Source: Streptomyces stelliscabiei
GTDB taxonomy: Bacteria; Actinomycetota; Actinomycetes; Streptomycetales; Streptomycetaceae
DNA length: 64,000 nucleotides
NCBI RefSeq assembly: GCF_014873495.1
Contig: NZ_JADBGF010000001.1
Coordinates: forward strand, 3,224,001 to 3,288,000
Reading direction: 5' to 3'
Each line of letters opens with the position of its first letter. Within the stretch, counting starts at the first letter, position 1. The position numbers were made by a program, and so were the translations under genes. The notes below the pieces were generated by a model. It was not told the DNA's origin, made no database searches, and saw only the letters and a list, made by a program, of their open reading frames with translations. Shown here piece by piece: positions 24,867-33,720 of this stretch.

Positions 24867-25649
24867 GTGCTCGTCCTGCTGCCCCCCTCCGAAGGCAAGG
24901 CCCCCTCCGCGGGTGGCGCTCCGCTGAAGCTGGAGGGGCTTTCACTGCCGGCGCTCAACGGGGCGCGGGAGGCGGTGATCGCGGAGCTGGTGGAGTTGTG
25001 CGCCGGGGACGAGGACAAGGCGCGTGAGGTGCTCGGGCTGAGCGAGGGACTGCGCGGGGAGGTCGCCAAGAACGCGGAGCTGTTGACGGCGGGCACGCGG
25101 CCCGCCGGGCAGGTCTACACGGGGGTGCTGTACGACGCCCTCGACCTCGCCACCCTGGAGACCGCCGCGAAGCAGCGTGCGGCGCGTTCGCTGCTGGTCT
25201 TCTCGGGGCTGTGGGGCGCCGTCCGCGTGACGGACCGCATCCCCTCGTACCGTTGCTCGATGGGCGTGAAGCTGCCCGGTCTCGGCGCGCTCGGCACGCA
25301 CTGGCGTACGCCGATGGCGTCGGCGCTGCCCGAGGCCGCCGGCGGTGGACTCGTCCTCGACCTGCGGTCCTCGGCGTACACGGCCGCGTGGAAACCGAAG
25401 GGCGAGGTGGCCGGCCGGACCGCGACCGTACGGGTGCTGCACGCGCCCACCCGGAAGGTCGTCAGCCACTTCAACAAGGCGACCAAGGGCCGCATCGTAC
25501 GGAGCCTGCTGTCGGCCGGGATCGCGCCCAAGGGCCCGGCGGAGCTGGTGGCGGCGTTGCGGGACCTCGGGTACGTGGTGGAGGTGGAGCCTCCGGCGGG
25601 GGCCGGGAAGGCGTGGACGCTGGATGTGCTGGTGGACGAGGTCCACTGA
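24867..25649 (+). CDS. yaaA: peroxide stress protein YaaA (DUF328/UPF0246)
   Basis: A 260-residue protein of the YaaA family, which lowers free iron damage during peroxide stress in E. coli. Family stretches: LVLLPPSEGKAP at the N-terminus, YTGVLYDALDLATL, LLVFSGLWGAVRVTDRIPSY, and KGRIVRSLLSAG near the end. GTG at 24867 with AAGGA 8-12 bp upstream was chosen over an earlier start that would run through low-complexity sequence. It is divergent from the RNB gene. Confidence 0.9.
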   Translation: MLVLLPPSEGKAPSAGGAPLKLEGLSLPALNGAREAVIAELVELCAGDEDKAREVLGLSEGLRGEVAKNAELLTAGTRPAGQVYTGVLYDALDLATLETAAKQRAARSLLVFSGLWGAVRVTDRIPSYRCSMGVKLPGLGALGTHWRTPMASALPEAAGGGLVLDLRSSAYTAAWKPKGEVAGRTATVRVLHAPTRKVVSHFNKATKGRIVRSLLSAGIAPKGPAELVAALRDLGYVVEVEPPAGAGKAWTLDVLVDEVH

Positions 25650-25717
25650 TCACCCCCTTTTTCGTTTCCGTCCCCGTCCCCGTCCCTGTCCCCGTCCCCG
25701 TCGCCGCCTCCTCATTG

Positions 25718-25747
25718 CAACATGCGCAACGCGCGTTGTGCATGCTG
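25718..25747. promoter_or_regulatory. 30-bp imperfect palindrome upstream of the KDPG aldolase gene
   Basis: The sequence from CAACATGCGCAACG to CGTTGTGCATGCTG is about 26/30 symmetric and centred on GCGC. It ends 23 bp before the aldolase ATG at 25771, a suitable place for a repressor site. A GntR- or IclR-type sugar-acid regulator is a reasonable guess; no regulator gene is adjacent. Confidence 0.5.
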
Positions 25748-25770
25748 TTCGCCGCGGGCAGGATGACGGC

Positions 25771-26463
25771 ATGTCCTCACCCCCGCCCTCGTCCCCACCC
25801 CCGCCTCCGCCCTCGCCCCCGTCCCCCCGCGTCTCCGTCCTCGACCTGGCGCCCGTCCTGCCCGTGGTCGTCGTCGACGACCACGCCGACGCCGTGCCGC
25901 TCGCGCGGGCGTTGGTCGCCGGCGGGTTGCCGGCGATCGAGGTGACCCTGCGGACGCCGATCGCGCTGGACGCCGTACGGGCCGTCTCGGCGGAGGTTCC
26001 GGGGGCGGTGGTCGGCGTGGGTACCGTCATCACGCCCGCGCAGGTGGCCGAGTCCGTCGCGGCGGGCGGGCGCTTCCTGGTCAGCCCGGGGTGGACGGAC
26101 ATGCTGCTGCGGGCGATGTGGGCGTCCGGGGTGCCGTTCCTGCCGGGGGTGTCGACGGCCTCGGAGGTCGTGGCGCTCCTGGAACGCGGGGTGCGGGAGA
26201 TGAAGTTCTTCCCGGCCGAGGCGGCGGGCGGTACGACGTATCTGAAGTCGCTCGCCGGGCCGCTGCCGCAGGCGCGCTTCTGTCCGACCGGCGGAATCGG
26301 GCCGGGCAACGCCCCGGAGTACCTCACCCTCCCCAACGTCGGTTGTGTGGGCGGTACGTGGATGCTGCCGCCCGAGGCCGTGGCCGCACGGGACTGGGCG
26401 CGGATCGAGCGGCTGGCGCGGGAGGCGGCGGGCCTGGGTGAGCGTCGTTCAGCGCAGGTGTGA
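25771..26463 (+). CDS. eda: 2-keto-3-deoxy-6-phosphogluconate (KDPG) aldolase
   Basis: A 230-residue class I aldolase that splits KDPG to pyruvate and glyceraldehyde-3-phosphate (Entner-Doudoroff route). Motifs: LPVVVVDDHADAVPLARALV, GGLPAIEVTLRTP with the catalytic Glu, FLVSPG, and REMKFFPAEAAGG with the Schiff-base lysine, then FCPTGGIG for phosphate. The first ~20 residues are a Pro/Ser-rich extension (SSPPPSSPPPPPPSPPS) not usual for the family. Upstream is a GC-rich simple repeat and a 30-bp palindrome. The gene end overlaps the convergent RNase H gene by 15 bp. Confidence 0.92.
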   Translation: MSSPPPSSPPPPPPSPPSPRVSVLDLAPVLPVVVVDDHADAVPLARALVAGGLPAIEVTLRTPIALDAVRAVSAEVPGAVVGVGTVITPAQVAESVAAGGRFLVSPGWTDMLLRAMWASGVPFLPGVSTASEVVALLERGVREMKFFPAEAAGGTTYLKSLAGPLPQARFCPTGGIGPGNAPEYLTLPNVGCVGGTWMLPPEAVAARDWARIERLAREAAGLGERRSAQV

Positions 26464-27828
26464 CGTGTCGTTGAGGAGGCGGAGCGTGGCGTTGCCGTCG
26501 GCGTAGTAGGCCAGGGCCGACAGGGAGGCCGCCGAGAGTTCCATGCGGAACAGGGACTCCGGGGGCGCGCCGAGGGCCAGGCGGACGAGGGTCTTGATCG
26601 GCGTGACATGGCTGACGAGCAGGACCGTACGGCCCCGGTGCGCCGCGACCAGCTCGTCGCGGGTGGCGGCCACGCGGTGGGCGACGGCCTCGAAGCTCTC
26701 GCCGCCGCCGGTGGGTTCGGCGTCCGGGGAGGTCAGCCAGGCGTTCATGTCGTCCGGGTAGCGCTCCCGCACCTCACCGAAGCTCAGGCCCTCCCACGCG
26801 CCGAAGTCCGTCTCCCGCAGCCCGTCCTCGACCGTCACGCCGAGCCCGAGCCGGGCCGCGACGATCCCCGCCGTCTCTCGGCAGCGGGCGAGCGGTGAGG
26901 ACACCACCTCCTGGACGGTCCCGCGGGCGGCCAGGGCGACGGCGACCCGCTCCGCCTGGTACCGGCCGACGTCGGAGAGGGACGGGTCCGAACCCCCGCT
27001 CCCGGAGAACCGCTTCTGGGGGGTGAGGGGCGTCTCGCCGTGCCGCAGCAGGACGAAGGTGGCGGGAGTGCCGAGATCGGGGGCGGCCGACGCCACGTTC
27101 CTGGCGGCGCGGAGGTCGGCGGCTGTTCTGGCGGCATCGGGATCGGTGGTTGTTACGGCGGCGCGGGGATCGGTGACGGTTTCGGCGGCCCGGACGTCCG
27201 CGGCGGTTTCGGCGGCCCGGGGACCGGCGGCCGTTCCAGCGGCCCGGGAACCGTCCGTGCGTGCCGCGGTCGTGGCCCCCGCGAGCGCCGCACGGGCCTT
27301 CGCCGCGCCGGCCGTCGCGTCCCCCGGCGGTCCCGAGGGCTCGGGCGCGGCGGTGGCGGCGGTGCGCGTCGCGCGGGTGTCCAGGTCCGCGGTGGACGCG
27401 GCGGGCGACCACTGCTCGCCGCGCTTGCCCGCGTCCATCGCCTCGTTGGCCAGCCGGTCGGCGTGCTTGTTCTGCTCCCGCGGCATCCACTCGTACGTGA
27501 CGCGGCCGGGCGGGAAGACCCGCGCGGCCTCTGCGGCCAGCGGCTTCATGTCGGGGTGCTTGATCTTCCAGCGGCCCGACAGCTGCTCGACGACGAGCTT
27601 GGAGTCCATGCGGACCCGGACGGACGCCTCCGGGTCCAGCTCGTACGCCGCCTTCAGACCCGCGATGAGCCCGCGGTACTCGGCGACGTTGTTCGTGGCG
27701 ACCCCGATGTACTCGGCGGCCTCCGCCAACGTCTCGCCCGTCACCGCGTCGAGGACCACGGAACCGTAGCCCGCGGGCCCCGGGTTGCCCCGGGAACCGC
27801 CGTCGGCCTCGACGATGAACTCCCGCAC
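26449..27828 (-). CDS. bifunctional RNase H / histidine acid phosphatase
   Basis: A 459-residue fusion known in actinomycetes. Residues 1-~140 are RNase HI: VEADGGSRGNPGPAGYGSVV, NNVAEYRGLIAGL, VRMDSKLVVEQL and KHADRLANEAMD carry the four acidic residues. The C-terminal ~200 residues are a histidine phosphatase with the RHG motif FVLLRHGETPLT and the VSHVTPIK end. Homologues remove RNA from RNA-DNA hybrids and hydrolyse phosphate esters, including alpha-ribazole phosphate in some. The linker (about 150-250) is an Ala/Thr/Asp/Arg-rich degenerate repeat (AAGPRAAETAADVRAAET) longer than usual. It starts 22 bp after the zinc-ribbon gene, in the same operon. Confidence 0.92.
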   Translation of the reverse strand: MREFIVEADGGSRGNPGPAGYGSVVLDAVTGETLAEAAEYIGVATNNVAEYRGLIAGLKAAYELDPEASVRVRMDSKLVVEQLSGRWKIKHPDMKPLAAEAARVFPPGRVTYEWMPREQNKHADRLANEAMDAGKRGEQWSPAASTADLDTRATRTAATAAPEPSGPPGDATAGAAKARAALAGATTAARTDGSRAAGTAAGPRAAETAADVRAAETVTDPRAAVTTTDPDAARTAADLRAARNVASAAPDLGTPATFVLLRHGETPLTPQKRFSGSGGSDPSLSDVGRYQAERVAVALAARGTVQEVVSSPLARCRETAGIVAARLGLGVTVEDGLRETDFGAWEGLSFGEVRERYPDDMNAWLTSPDAEPTGGGESFEAVAHRVAATRDELVAAHRGRTVLLVSHVTPIKTLVRLALGAPPESLFRMELSAASLSALAYYADGNATLRLLNDTSHLR

Positions 27829-27850
27829 GCCGACAGCCCCTTCGCCGCTT

Positions 27851-28594
27851 CTAGAGGCCGGACTCGGAGGTCCGCACCAGGATGCGGCCGCAGTTCTCGC
27901 AGCGGACGACCGTGTCGGGCGAGGCCTTGCGGACGTCGTTGAAGTCGGTGATCGACAGCTCCTGGCGGCAGCCCTGGCAGGTGCGCTGGTACAGCTTGGC
28001 CGCGCCGACGCCGCCCTGCTGGTCGCGCAGCTTGTCGTAGAGCTTGAGGAGGTCCGCGGGGACGGCAGCCGAGATGACCTCGCGCTCCTTGGTCACCTTC
28101 GCCACCTCGCCGTCGATCTCCTCGAACGCGGCGTCCCGGCGCGCGGTCGCGTCGTCGATCTTGCCCTGGACGGCACCGACCCGCTCGGTCAGCTCGGCGA
28201 CCCGCTCCTGCGTGGACTCCCGGCGCTCCATGACCTCCAGGACGATGTCCTCCAGGTCACCCTGCCGCTTGGCGAGGGAGGCGATCTCGCGCTGGAGGTT
28301 CTCCAGGTCCTTCGGCGAGGAGACGGCACCCGAGTCCAGGCGCTGCTGGTCACGGACGGCGCGCTGACGCACCTGGTCCACGTCCTGCTCGGCCTTGGTC
28401 TGCTCGCGGGCGGTGTCGCTCTCCTCGGTCTGCGCGGCCACGAGCAGGTCGCGCAGCTGGGTGTGGTCCTTGGTCAGCGACTCGATCTCGGCGTGCTCGG
28501 GCAGCGACCTCCGCCTGTGCGCGAGCTGCTGGAGGCGTACGTCCAGGCCCTGGACGTCGAGGAGGCGGATCTGGTCGGCGGGCGCGGCGTTCAG
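27851..28594 (-). CDS. coiled-coil zinc-ribbon protein, CTG start
   Basis: A 247-residue protein of the CT398/DksA-like zinc-ribbon family. A long coiled coil (~35-170) leads to a C-terminal ribbon CQGCRQEL… CENCGRIL with two CxxC pairs. Conserved N-terminal sequence NAAPADQIRLLDVQGLDVRL begins at a CTG codon at 28594; an in-frame stop lies seven codons upstream, and the next in-frame GTG (28441) would delete 51 conserved residues. GGGAG precedes the CTG at proper spacing. The CTG overlaps the stop of the Nif3 gene as CTGA. The function is not established; it is always near Nif3 and RNase H genes in actinomycetes as I recall. Confidence 0.82.
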   Translation of the reverse strand: MNAAPADQIRLLDVQGLDVRLQQLAHRRRSLPEHAEIESLTKDHTQLRDLLVAAQTEESDTAREQTKAEQDVDQVRQRAVRDQQRLDSGAVSSPKDLENLQREIASLAKRQGDLEDIVLEVMERRESTQERVAELTERVGAVQGKIDDATARRDAAFEEIDGEVAKVTKEREVISAAVPADLLKLYDKLRDQQGGVGAAKLYQRTCQGCRQELSITDFNDVRKASPDTVVRCENCGRILVRTSESGL

Positions 28595-29472
28595 TTGGGG
28601 GCTCCCAGTGGGTCAGAAGTGGTGGAGGACGCCGCGTGGGCGGTCCAGGGGTCGGTGACCGTCTTGGAGACGTGGACGCGCAGGTCCCAGCCCTCCCGGT
28701 CGGAGATCTCGTCGAGCTGGGCGGCGGCCAGCTCGCACCAGGGCCATTCGGTGGCCCAGTGCGCCGCGTCGAGCAGCGCGAGCGGTGTGTGGGTGCCCTC
28801 CGTGGTGCGGGCGACCGCCTCGGAGGCGGGGTGATGGCGCAGGTCCGCGGTGAGGAAGGCGTCGACACCGGACGCGCGTACGGCGTCGAAGAGGCTGTCG
28901 CCGGAGCCGCCGCTGACGGCGATCGTGCGGACGACCGCCTCGGGGTCGCCCGCGACGCGGATGCCCTGCGCGGTGGCGGGCAGCCGCTCGGCGGCCCGCG
29001 CAGCCAGCTCCCGGACCGTCAGCGGGTGGTCCAGCTCGCAGACCCGGCCGAGACCGCGCCGGCCGGTGGGGTCGGCGGGGTCCGGTACGAGGGGGCGTAC
29101 GACCCTGAGGTCCAGCGCGCCGGCGAGGGCGTCGCTGACGCCGGGGTCGGCCGTGTCGGCGTTGGTGTGGGCGACGTGCAGCGCGATGTCGTTCTTGATG
29201 AGGGTGTGCACGACCCGGCCCTTGAAGGTCGAGGCCGCCACCGTCGTCGTACCGCGCAGATAGAGCGGGTGGTGGGTGACCAGCAGGTCGGCGCCCAGCT
29301 TCACCGCTTCCTCGACGATCTCCCGCACCGGGTCGACGGCGAACAGGACCCGCGTGATCTCCTGGTCGGGGTCTCCGCAGACCGTGCCGACCGCGTCCCA
29401 CCCCTCGGCCCTCTCGGGCGGCCAGAGGGCGTCGAGCGCGGCGATGACTTCAGACAGACGGGGCACGGACAA
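28591..29472 (-). CDS. Nif3-like dinuclear metal-binding protein
   Basis: A 293-residue Nif3/YbgI family protein. Such proteins form hexameric rings with two metals per subunit; some act as GTP cyclohydrolase-like enzymes, but the role is largely unknown. Metal ligands: LVTHHPLYL near the first quarter, and LLDAAHWATEWP near the C-terminus. The middle TIAVSGGSGDSLFDAV and DAFLTADLRHHPASEA are typical. The ATG is at 29472. It leads the three-gene run Nif3, zinc ribbon, RNase H/phosphatase. Confidence 0.92.
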   Translation of the reverse strand: MSVPRLSEVIAALDALWPPERAEGWDAVGTVCGDPDQEITRVLFAVDPVREIVEEAVKLGADLLVTHHPLYLRGTTTVAASTFKGRVVHTLIKNDIALHVAHTNADTADPGVSDALAGALDLRVVRPLVPDPADPTGRRGLGRVCELDHPLTVRELAARAAERLPATAQGIRVAGDPEAVVRTIAVSGGSGDSLFDAVRASGVDAFLTADLRHHPASEAVARTTEGTHTPLALLDAAHWATEWPWCELAAAQLDEISDREGWDLRVHVSKTVTDPWTAHAASSTTSDPLGAPN

Positions 29473-29707
29473 AGGCTACCTGCACCTCTGCCGTCCCCGA
29501 CCGGCCGCGGGTCGGTTGGCCGGACGCCCCTCGGCCGCCGCACCCGCCCCGGGGTCACGGCCGCCCCCTCCCGGCCGTCCGGCAGCACATGAATCGCCGT
29601 TCCCTCAGGCGAATCGGGGGACGAGCACCCTTATGTGTGAAGGGGGTGCGAGCTGTCCCACGTCTGTGCGTGCGAAAACTAGCTTCGTCACCGGAGGTGA
29701 TCGAACC

Positions 29708-31126
29708 ATGACGGCCTGCGCTTCCCCACCACCCTCGACGGGCCACGGGAACGAGTCGGGACAGGGGGACGAGGAGAAGGACGCGGACGCTACCGGGGAG
29801 AGATTCGGAAGCGAGGGGCTCGTGACCGACGCGGGGGCCGACGCGCACGCGGGGCGGCCTGAGGCGCACGCGGGGGGCGGTGGTGGTGGCGGGGACGGCC
29901 GGCTGCGCCGGCCGGCGCCCGCACCCGCACCCGGCTGTGTGATCGCCGCCGACGGGTCGTACGCGGCGCGCCTCGCGCTGGACGGGGAATCCTGGTTCCC
30001 CGAGCGCTGGACCCTCGACGGCCCCGAGCCGTACGCCGTGCCCCTGCCCGGCAACCAGCCCGAGGAGCCCGGCACGGAACTGCTGCCGCTGGCCGACGGG
30101 CGGGTCCTCATCCACCGGCTGGCCGCCGACCGGCATCTGTTCTCGCTGCTCTATCCGACCGGCCCCGGCACCGGTGAACTCCCGCTCGGGGCGGTCGAAT
30201 GCGCCGACCCCACGGCCGAGTTGCGTCTGCTGCCGCCCGCGCCGTGCGGGGAGCGGGCGTACGCCCTCGCCCTGGGCCGGAGCGCCACGACCGTGTGGCT
30301 GGTGGCGGGCGGGGCCTTCGGCCCTGAGGTGCTGGCGCAGGTGCCGGGGCGGTGTTCGGGCGGGGTCTGGCTGGACGGGACGGGCCGGATGCTCGCCCTG
30401 GACCAGGAATGGGAGGGCCGGACCAAGTCGGTGGTGGTCGATCTGGAGCAGGGCGGCGCGGTCTCGCCACTGCTGCAGATCGCGGACGACAGCAACGACC
30501 GGGTCCTGCTCGCCGACCCCGACAGCGGGCTGCTCCTGATCCGTTCGGACGCGCCCTCCCCCGGGCACGACCGGCTCGGCTGGGGCGTGCTGGGCAGTAC
30601 GCTCCCGGTCCGCTTCCCGGAGTGCCTGCGGGTGCCCGACGGTCATCGCGTCACCCCGTTCGCCATCCAGCCGGGTCAGATCCTGACCCCCGAGAGCTGC
30701 GCGGTCGCGCTGCGCCTGGACGGCCCCCGGGGCAGCTGGGTCGGCGTCTGGCGCCCGGCGGCACGACGGATCCTTCATCTGCCCGCTCCCGAGGGCTGGT
30801 TGGCGGGAGCGGGGCTGTGGAGCCGCGAGGGGGTGCTGCACCTGCCGTACGCGACCGGGATGGTGAGGTGCGGGGTGGCCCGGATGGGGGTGGCCTGGGA
30901 CGCGGACGAGCCGGAGGGGTCACCGGAGGCAACCCCCGAAAGGGAGGGCCGGGCGGACTGTGAAGAGGCCCCGGGGCCGGAGGATTCGGACGGGACACTC
31001 CGGGCCGGAGCGTCAGCCGCGCCGGCGCCCGGGGCGGAGCCGTCCGTGCCTGTCGTCGCTCGGCCCGTGCCGTTGCAACAGGCGCCGTTGGAGGGGCGCG
31101 TACCCGAGGAGGTGACCGTCGGGTGA
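29708..31126 (+). CDS. hypothetical protein, possible beta-propeller
   Basis: A 472-residue protein with no family I recognise. The first ~75 residues are low-complexity, acidic and glycine-rich. From residue ~80 to ~380 it has repeated beta-strand-like blocks with G-x-V and D-G motifs (LLPLADGRVLIHRLAADRHL, GGVWLDGTGRMLALDQEW), suggesting a propeller-like repeat structure. The C-terminus is again disordered. No signal peptide or transmembrane helix is seen, so it is probably cytoplasmic. GGAGGTGATC directly upstream is a near-perfect Shine-Dalgarno sequence and fixes the start at 29708. Confidence 0.7.
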   Translation: MTACASPPPSTGHGNESGQGDEEKDADATGERFGSEGLVTDAGADAHAGRPEAHAGGGGGGGDGRLRRPAPAPAPGCVIAADGSYAARLALDGESWFPERWTLDGPEPYAVPLPGNQPEEPGTELLPLADGRVLIHRLAADRHLFSLLYPTGPGTGELPLGAVECADPTAELRLLPPAPCGERAYALALGRSATTVWLVAGGAFGPEVLAQVPGRCSGGVWLDGTGRMLALDQEWEGRTKSVVVDLEQGGAVSPLLQIADDSNDRVLLADPDSGLLLIRSDAPSPGHDRLGWGVLGSTLPVRFPECLRVPDGHRVTPFAIQPGQILTPESCAVALRLDGPRGSWVGVWRPAARRILHLPAPEGWLAGAGLWSREGVLHLPYATGMVRCGVARMGVAWDADEPEGSPEATPEREGRADCEEAPGPEDSDGTLRAGASAAPAPGAEPSVPVVARPVPLQQAPLEGRVPEEVTVG

Positions 31127-31257
31127 AGGTGCGGTGCGGGGCTCGGGCACAGTGGCCGCGGTGCGGGCGACACGCCCGCGGGCGCCTTCGAGACCCTCGG
31201 GTTCGCCCGTTAAAATCACCCGCCGATAAGAAGATCATTCGACGGGGAACACTTCCA

Positions 31258-31422
31258 ATGAGCGACGTGCACACCATCCAGCCGCCCACGGCCGACTCCC
31301 ACGAGGCGGACGGCCACGGAAAGCACCGGGGTCAGCTCTCGGCCCAGGAGGCCGAGAAGACGAGCCCTCGCGGGCGCCACCGCAAGCCGGCGGACCACAT
31401 GGAGCCGACGACGTCCGCCTGA
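31258..31422 (+). CDS. small hydrophilic protein, 54 residues
   Basis: A short ORF beginning MSDVHTIQPPTADSHEADGH and ending …RKPADHMEPTTSA. It is rich in His, Glu, Lys and Pro, lacks hydrophobic stretches and is probably disordered. GGGGAA lies 9 bp upstream of the ATG. I recall comparable short ORFs in other Streptomyces, but the function is unknown. An AT-rich spot (GTTAAAATCA, ~31210) upstream could be part of a promoter. Confidence 0.6.
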   Translation: MSDVHTIQPPTADSHEADGHGKHRGQLSAQEAEKTSPRGRHRKPADHMEPTTSA

Positions 31423-31497
31423 CCGGCGGCACTCGTCTCCTCGGTCGCCTCTGGAGAAACGTCCATGCGACGCCAGAGCCGATCACCACGGCACCCG

Positions 31498-31524
31498 GCC
31501 CCGCTCGTCGCCGACGAGCGGGGC
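31498..31524. terminator. bidirectional-type terminator hairpin
   Basis: GCCCCGCTCGTC and GACGAGCGGGGC form a perfect 12-bp stem with a GCC loop between the small protein gene (plus) and the SDR gene (minus), where both convergent transcripts should end. Confidence 0.7.
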
Positions 31525-31598
31525 TTCGCCGTTCCGGGTACGGCCCGCGCGGAGGCGGAGGGGCAGGCGGGCGCGGGGACGGGCGCGGGGGCTCCCGC

Positions 31599-32591
31599 CT
31601 ATCCCTCCGCCGCCCCCCGGCCGTGCCTCAGCCCCAGCACCTCCGCCGCCGCGAACGTCTCCCCCTCCGGCCGGTCGGCGTAGTGCGGCGTGAGCAGGCC
31701 GTCCAGTTCGTCGTACGTGAACGCGTCCTGCTTGGTGTCGAACTTGGCCCGCACGCGCGGTCGTTCGACGATCGCGACCATGCCGCCGTGCACGACGAGG
31801 AGCTGACCGTTGACCCGCGCGGCGGCGGGTGAGGCGAGGTAACCGACGAGCGGGGCGACGTGCTCGGGCGCGAGCGGGTCGAGGCCGGTGCCGTCGCCCT
31901 CTCCCGCCGCCCCCGGGAGGCCCGCGAAGACGTCCTCGGTCATCCGGGTCCGGGCGCGCGGGCAGATGACGTTCGCGGTGACGCCGTACTTGGCGAGCGC
32001 CAGGGCCGTGGAGGTGGTCAGCCCGACGATCCCGCCCTTCGCCGCGGCGTAGTTGGGCTGTCCGGCGGAGCCGGCGAGGAAGGCCTCGGAGGAGGTGTTC
32101 ACGATCCGCCCGTAGACCCGCCCTGCGCCCTCGCCCGACTTCGCCCGGGCCCGCCAGTGGGCGGAGGCGAACCGGGTCGTGTTGAAGTGCCCCTTGAGGT
32201 GCACGCGCACGACCGAGTCCCACTCGTCCTCGGACATGGAGAAGACCATGCGGTCGCGCAGGATGCCCGCGTTGTTGACGAGGATGTCGAGTCTGCCGAA
32301 CCGGGCGACCGCCGACGCGACCAGTTCCCGGGCCTGTTCGTGGTCGGACACGTCACCGATGTGCGCCACCGCGCTGCCGCCCGCCGCGCGGATCGACGCC
32401 GCGACCTCCTCGGCGGGCCCCGTGGACACCTCACCGGAACCGTCCCGCCCCGGCCGGCCGTAGTCGTTGACGACGACGGCCGCGCCCAGCCGGGCCAGCT
32501 CCAGCGCCTCGGCCCGGCCGAGACCGCGCCCCGCGCCGGTGACGATCGCGGACAGTCCTTCGAGCGGCCGTCCGCCGAGTGTCGATGTCAT
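31599..32591 (-). CDS. short-chain dehydrogenase/reductase, Hsd4A-like
   Basis: A 330-residue SDR. Cofactor motif: VTGAGRGLGRAEALELARL. Structural motif: LVNNAGILRDRM. Catalytic residues: NTSSEAF (Ser) and PNYAAAKGG (Tyr, Lys). The overall form matches the multifunctional-enzyme-type-2 hydroxyacyl-CoA dehydrogenases such as mycobacterial Hsd4A, which act in beta-oxidation of steroid side chains or branched fatty acids. It is about 25-30 residues longer than Hsd4A because of a C-terminal tail. ATG at 32591 was chosen where similarity begins. It is the last gene of a three-gene minus-strand operon with ADH and MaoC; a KstR-type site lies upstream of the operon. Confidence 0.88.
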   Translation of the reverse strand: MTSTLGGRPLEGLSAIVTGAGRGLGRAEALELARLGAAVVVNDYGRPGRDGSGEVSTGPAEEVAASIRAAGGSAVAHIGDVSDHEQARELVASAVARFGRLDILVNNAGILRDRMVFSMSEDEWDSVVRVHLKGHFNTTRFASAHWRARAKSGEGAGRVYGRIVNTSSEAFLAGSAGQPNYAAAKGGIVGLTTSTALALAKYGVTANVICPRARTRMTEDVFAGLPGAAGEGDGTGLDPLAPEHVAPLVGYLASPAAARVNGQLLVVHGGMVAIVERPRVRAKFDTKQDAFTYDELDGLLTPHYADRPEGETFAAAEVLGLRHGRGAAEG

Positions 32592-32643
32592 CCCGAGCCC
32601 CTCTCCCCTCTCCTCAACTGCCATCCGTTCTCGTCCGCGGTGG

Positions 32644-33720
32644 TCAGAGCTCGATGCAGGTCCGGAGCGCCACGCCCGTCCGCATCTGGTCCAGGGCCTC
32701 GTTGATGTCGGCCAGGGGCACCCGGTGGGTGATCAGGCCCGCGAGGTCAATACGGCCGGCCCGCCACAGGGCGATGGTCCGCTCGTAGGAGCGCAGGACG
32801 TCCCCGCCGCCGTACATGGACGGCAGGATCCGCTTCTCGTCGAAGAACAGCTCGAACATGCTGAGCTGGAGGAAGTCGTCCAGCGCGCCCGCGCCGACCA
32901 CGACGAGGGTGCCGCCGCGCCGGGTGGCCTCGTAGGCGGTGCGGGCGGTGGTCGAACGGCCGACGACCTCGAAGACGTAGTCGAAGCCCTCGCCGGCGGT
33001 GACGGACTGCTTGGTGTCGGCCAGTTCCTCCGGCGAGATCGCCTTGGTGGCGCCGAACCTGAGCGCCGCCTCGCGCCGCGAGACCACCGGGTCGACGGCG
33101 ACGATCTCGGCGGCGCCCTTGAGCCGGGCACCCTGGATCGCCGAGATGCCGACGCCTCCGCAGCCGATGACCGCGACCGACGAACCGGCTTCCACATCGG
33201 CGGTGTTGAGGGCCGCGCCGAGACCGGTGGTGACTCCGCAGCCGATGAGGGCGGCGATGTCGAAGGGCACGTCGTCCGGTATCGGCACCGCGCAGCCGGC
33301 GTCGACGACGACCTCCTCGGCGAAGGTGCCGGTGCCCGCGAAGCCGAAGACGTCCCCGGCGGGCCGCTTGAAGTTGGGCGTACCGGCGTTGAGGAATCCG
33401 GCGAGGCAGAGCTGCGTCTGACCGCGCTTGCAGGCGGGACAGGTGCCGCAGGCCGGGAGCCAGCACACGACGACCCGGTCACCGGGCTTCAAGTGGGTGA
33501 CGCCTTCCCCGACTTCGACTATCTCGCCGGCGCCCTCGTGCCCCGGCACGAACGGTCCGGGCTGCGGCAGCACCCCGGCCATCGCGGACAGGTCGGAGTG
33601 GCACAGCCCCGTGGCCCGCACCCGGATCCTCACCCGCCCCGGCCCGAAGCCCACCGCCTCGACGTCGTCGAGCACGTCGAGCTTGTCCTGGCCGATCTCG
33701 TGCAGTACCGCTGCGCGCAT
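32644..33720 (-). CDS. zinc-dependent alcohol dehydrogenase (MDR family)
   Basis: A 358-residue medium-chain dehydrogenase. Catalytic zinc: GLCHSDLS and GHEGAGEIV. Structural zinc: CGTCPACKRGQTQLC. NAD-binding turn: IGCGGVGISAI. It probably oxidises an alcohol intermediate to an aldehyde or ketone in the same route as the SDR and MaoC proteins. The ATG is at 33720, 48 bp after the MaoC gene and 52 bp before the SDR gene. A weak CTGAC…GTCTG sequence (33744-33757) lies just upstream. Confidence 0.9.
   Translation of the reverse strand: MRAAVLHEIGQDKLDVLDDVEAVGFGPGRVRIRVRATGLCHSDLSAMAGVLPQPGPFVPGHEGAGEIVEVGEGVTHLKPGDRVVVCWLPACGTCPACKRGQTQLCLAGFLNAGTPNFKRPAGDVFGFAGTGTFAEEVVVDAGCAVPIPDDVPFDIAALIGCGVTTGLGAALNTADVEAGSSVAVIGCGGVGISAIQGARLKGAAEIVAVDPVVSRREAALRFGATKAISPEELADTKQSVTAGEGFDYVFEVVGRSTTARTAYEATRRGGTLVVVGAGALDDFLQLSMFELFFDEKRILPSMYGGGDVLRSYERTIALWRAGRIDLAGLITHRVPLADINEALDQMRTGVALRTCIEL

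Noticed and set aside
31465..31683. Small plus-strand gene after the 54-residue protein
   Set aside because: It begins inside a terminator region and runs into the end of the SDR gene on the other strand; no RBS or family pattern.
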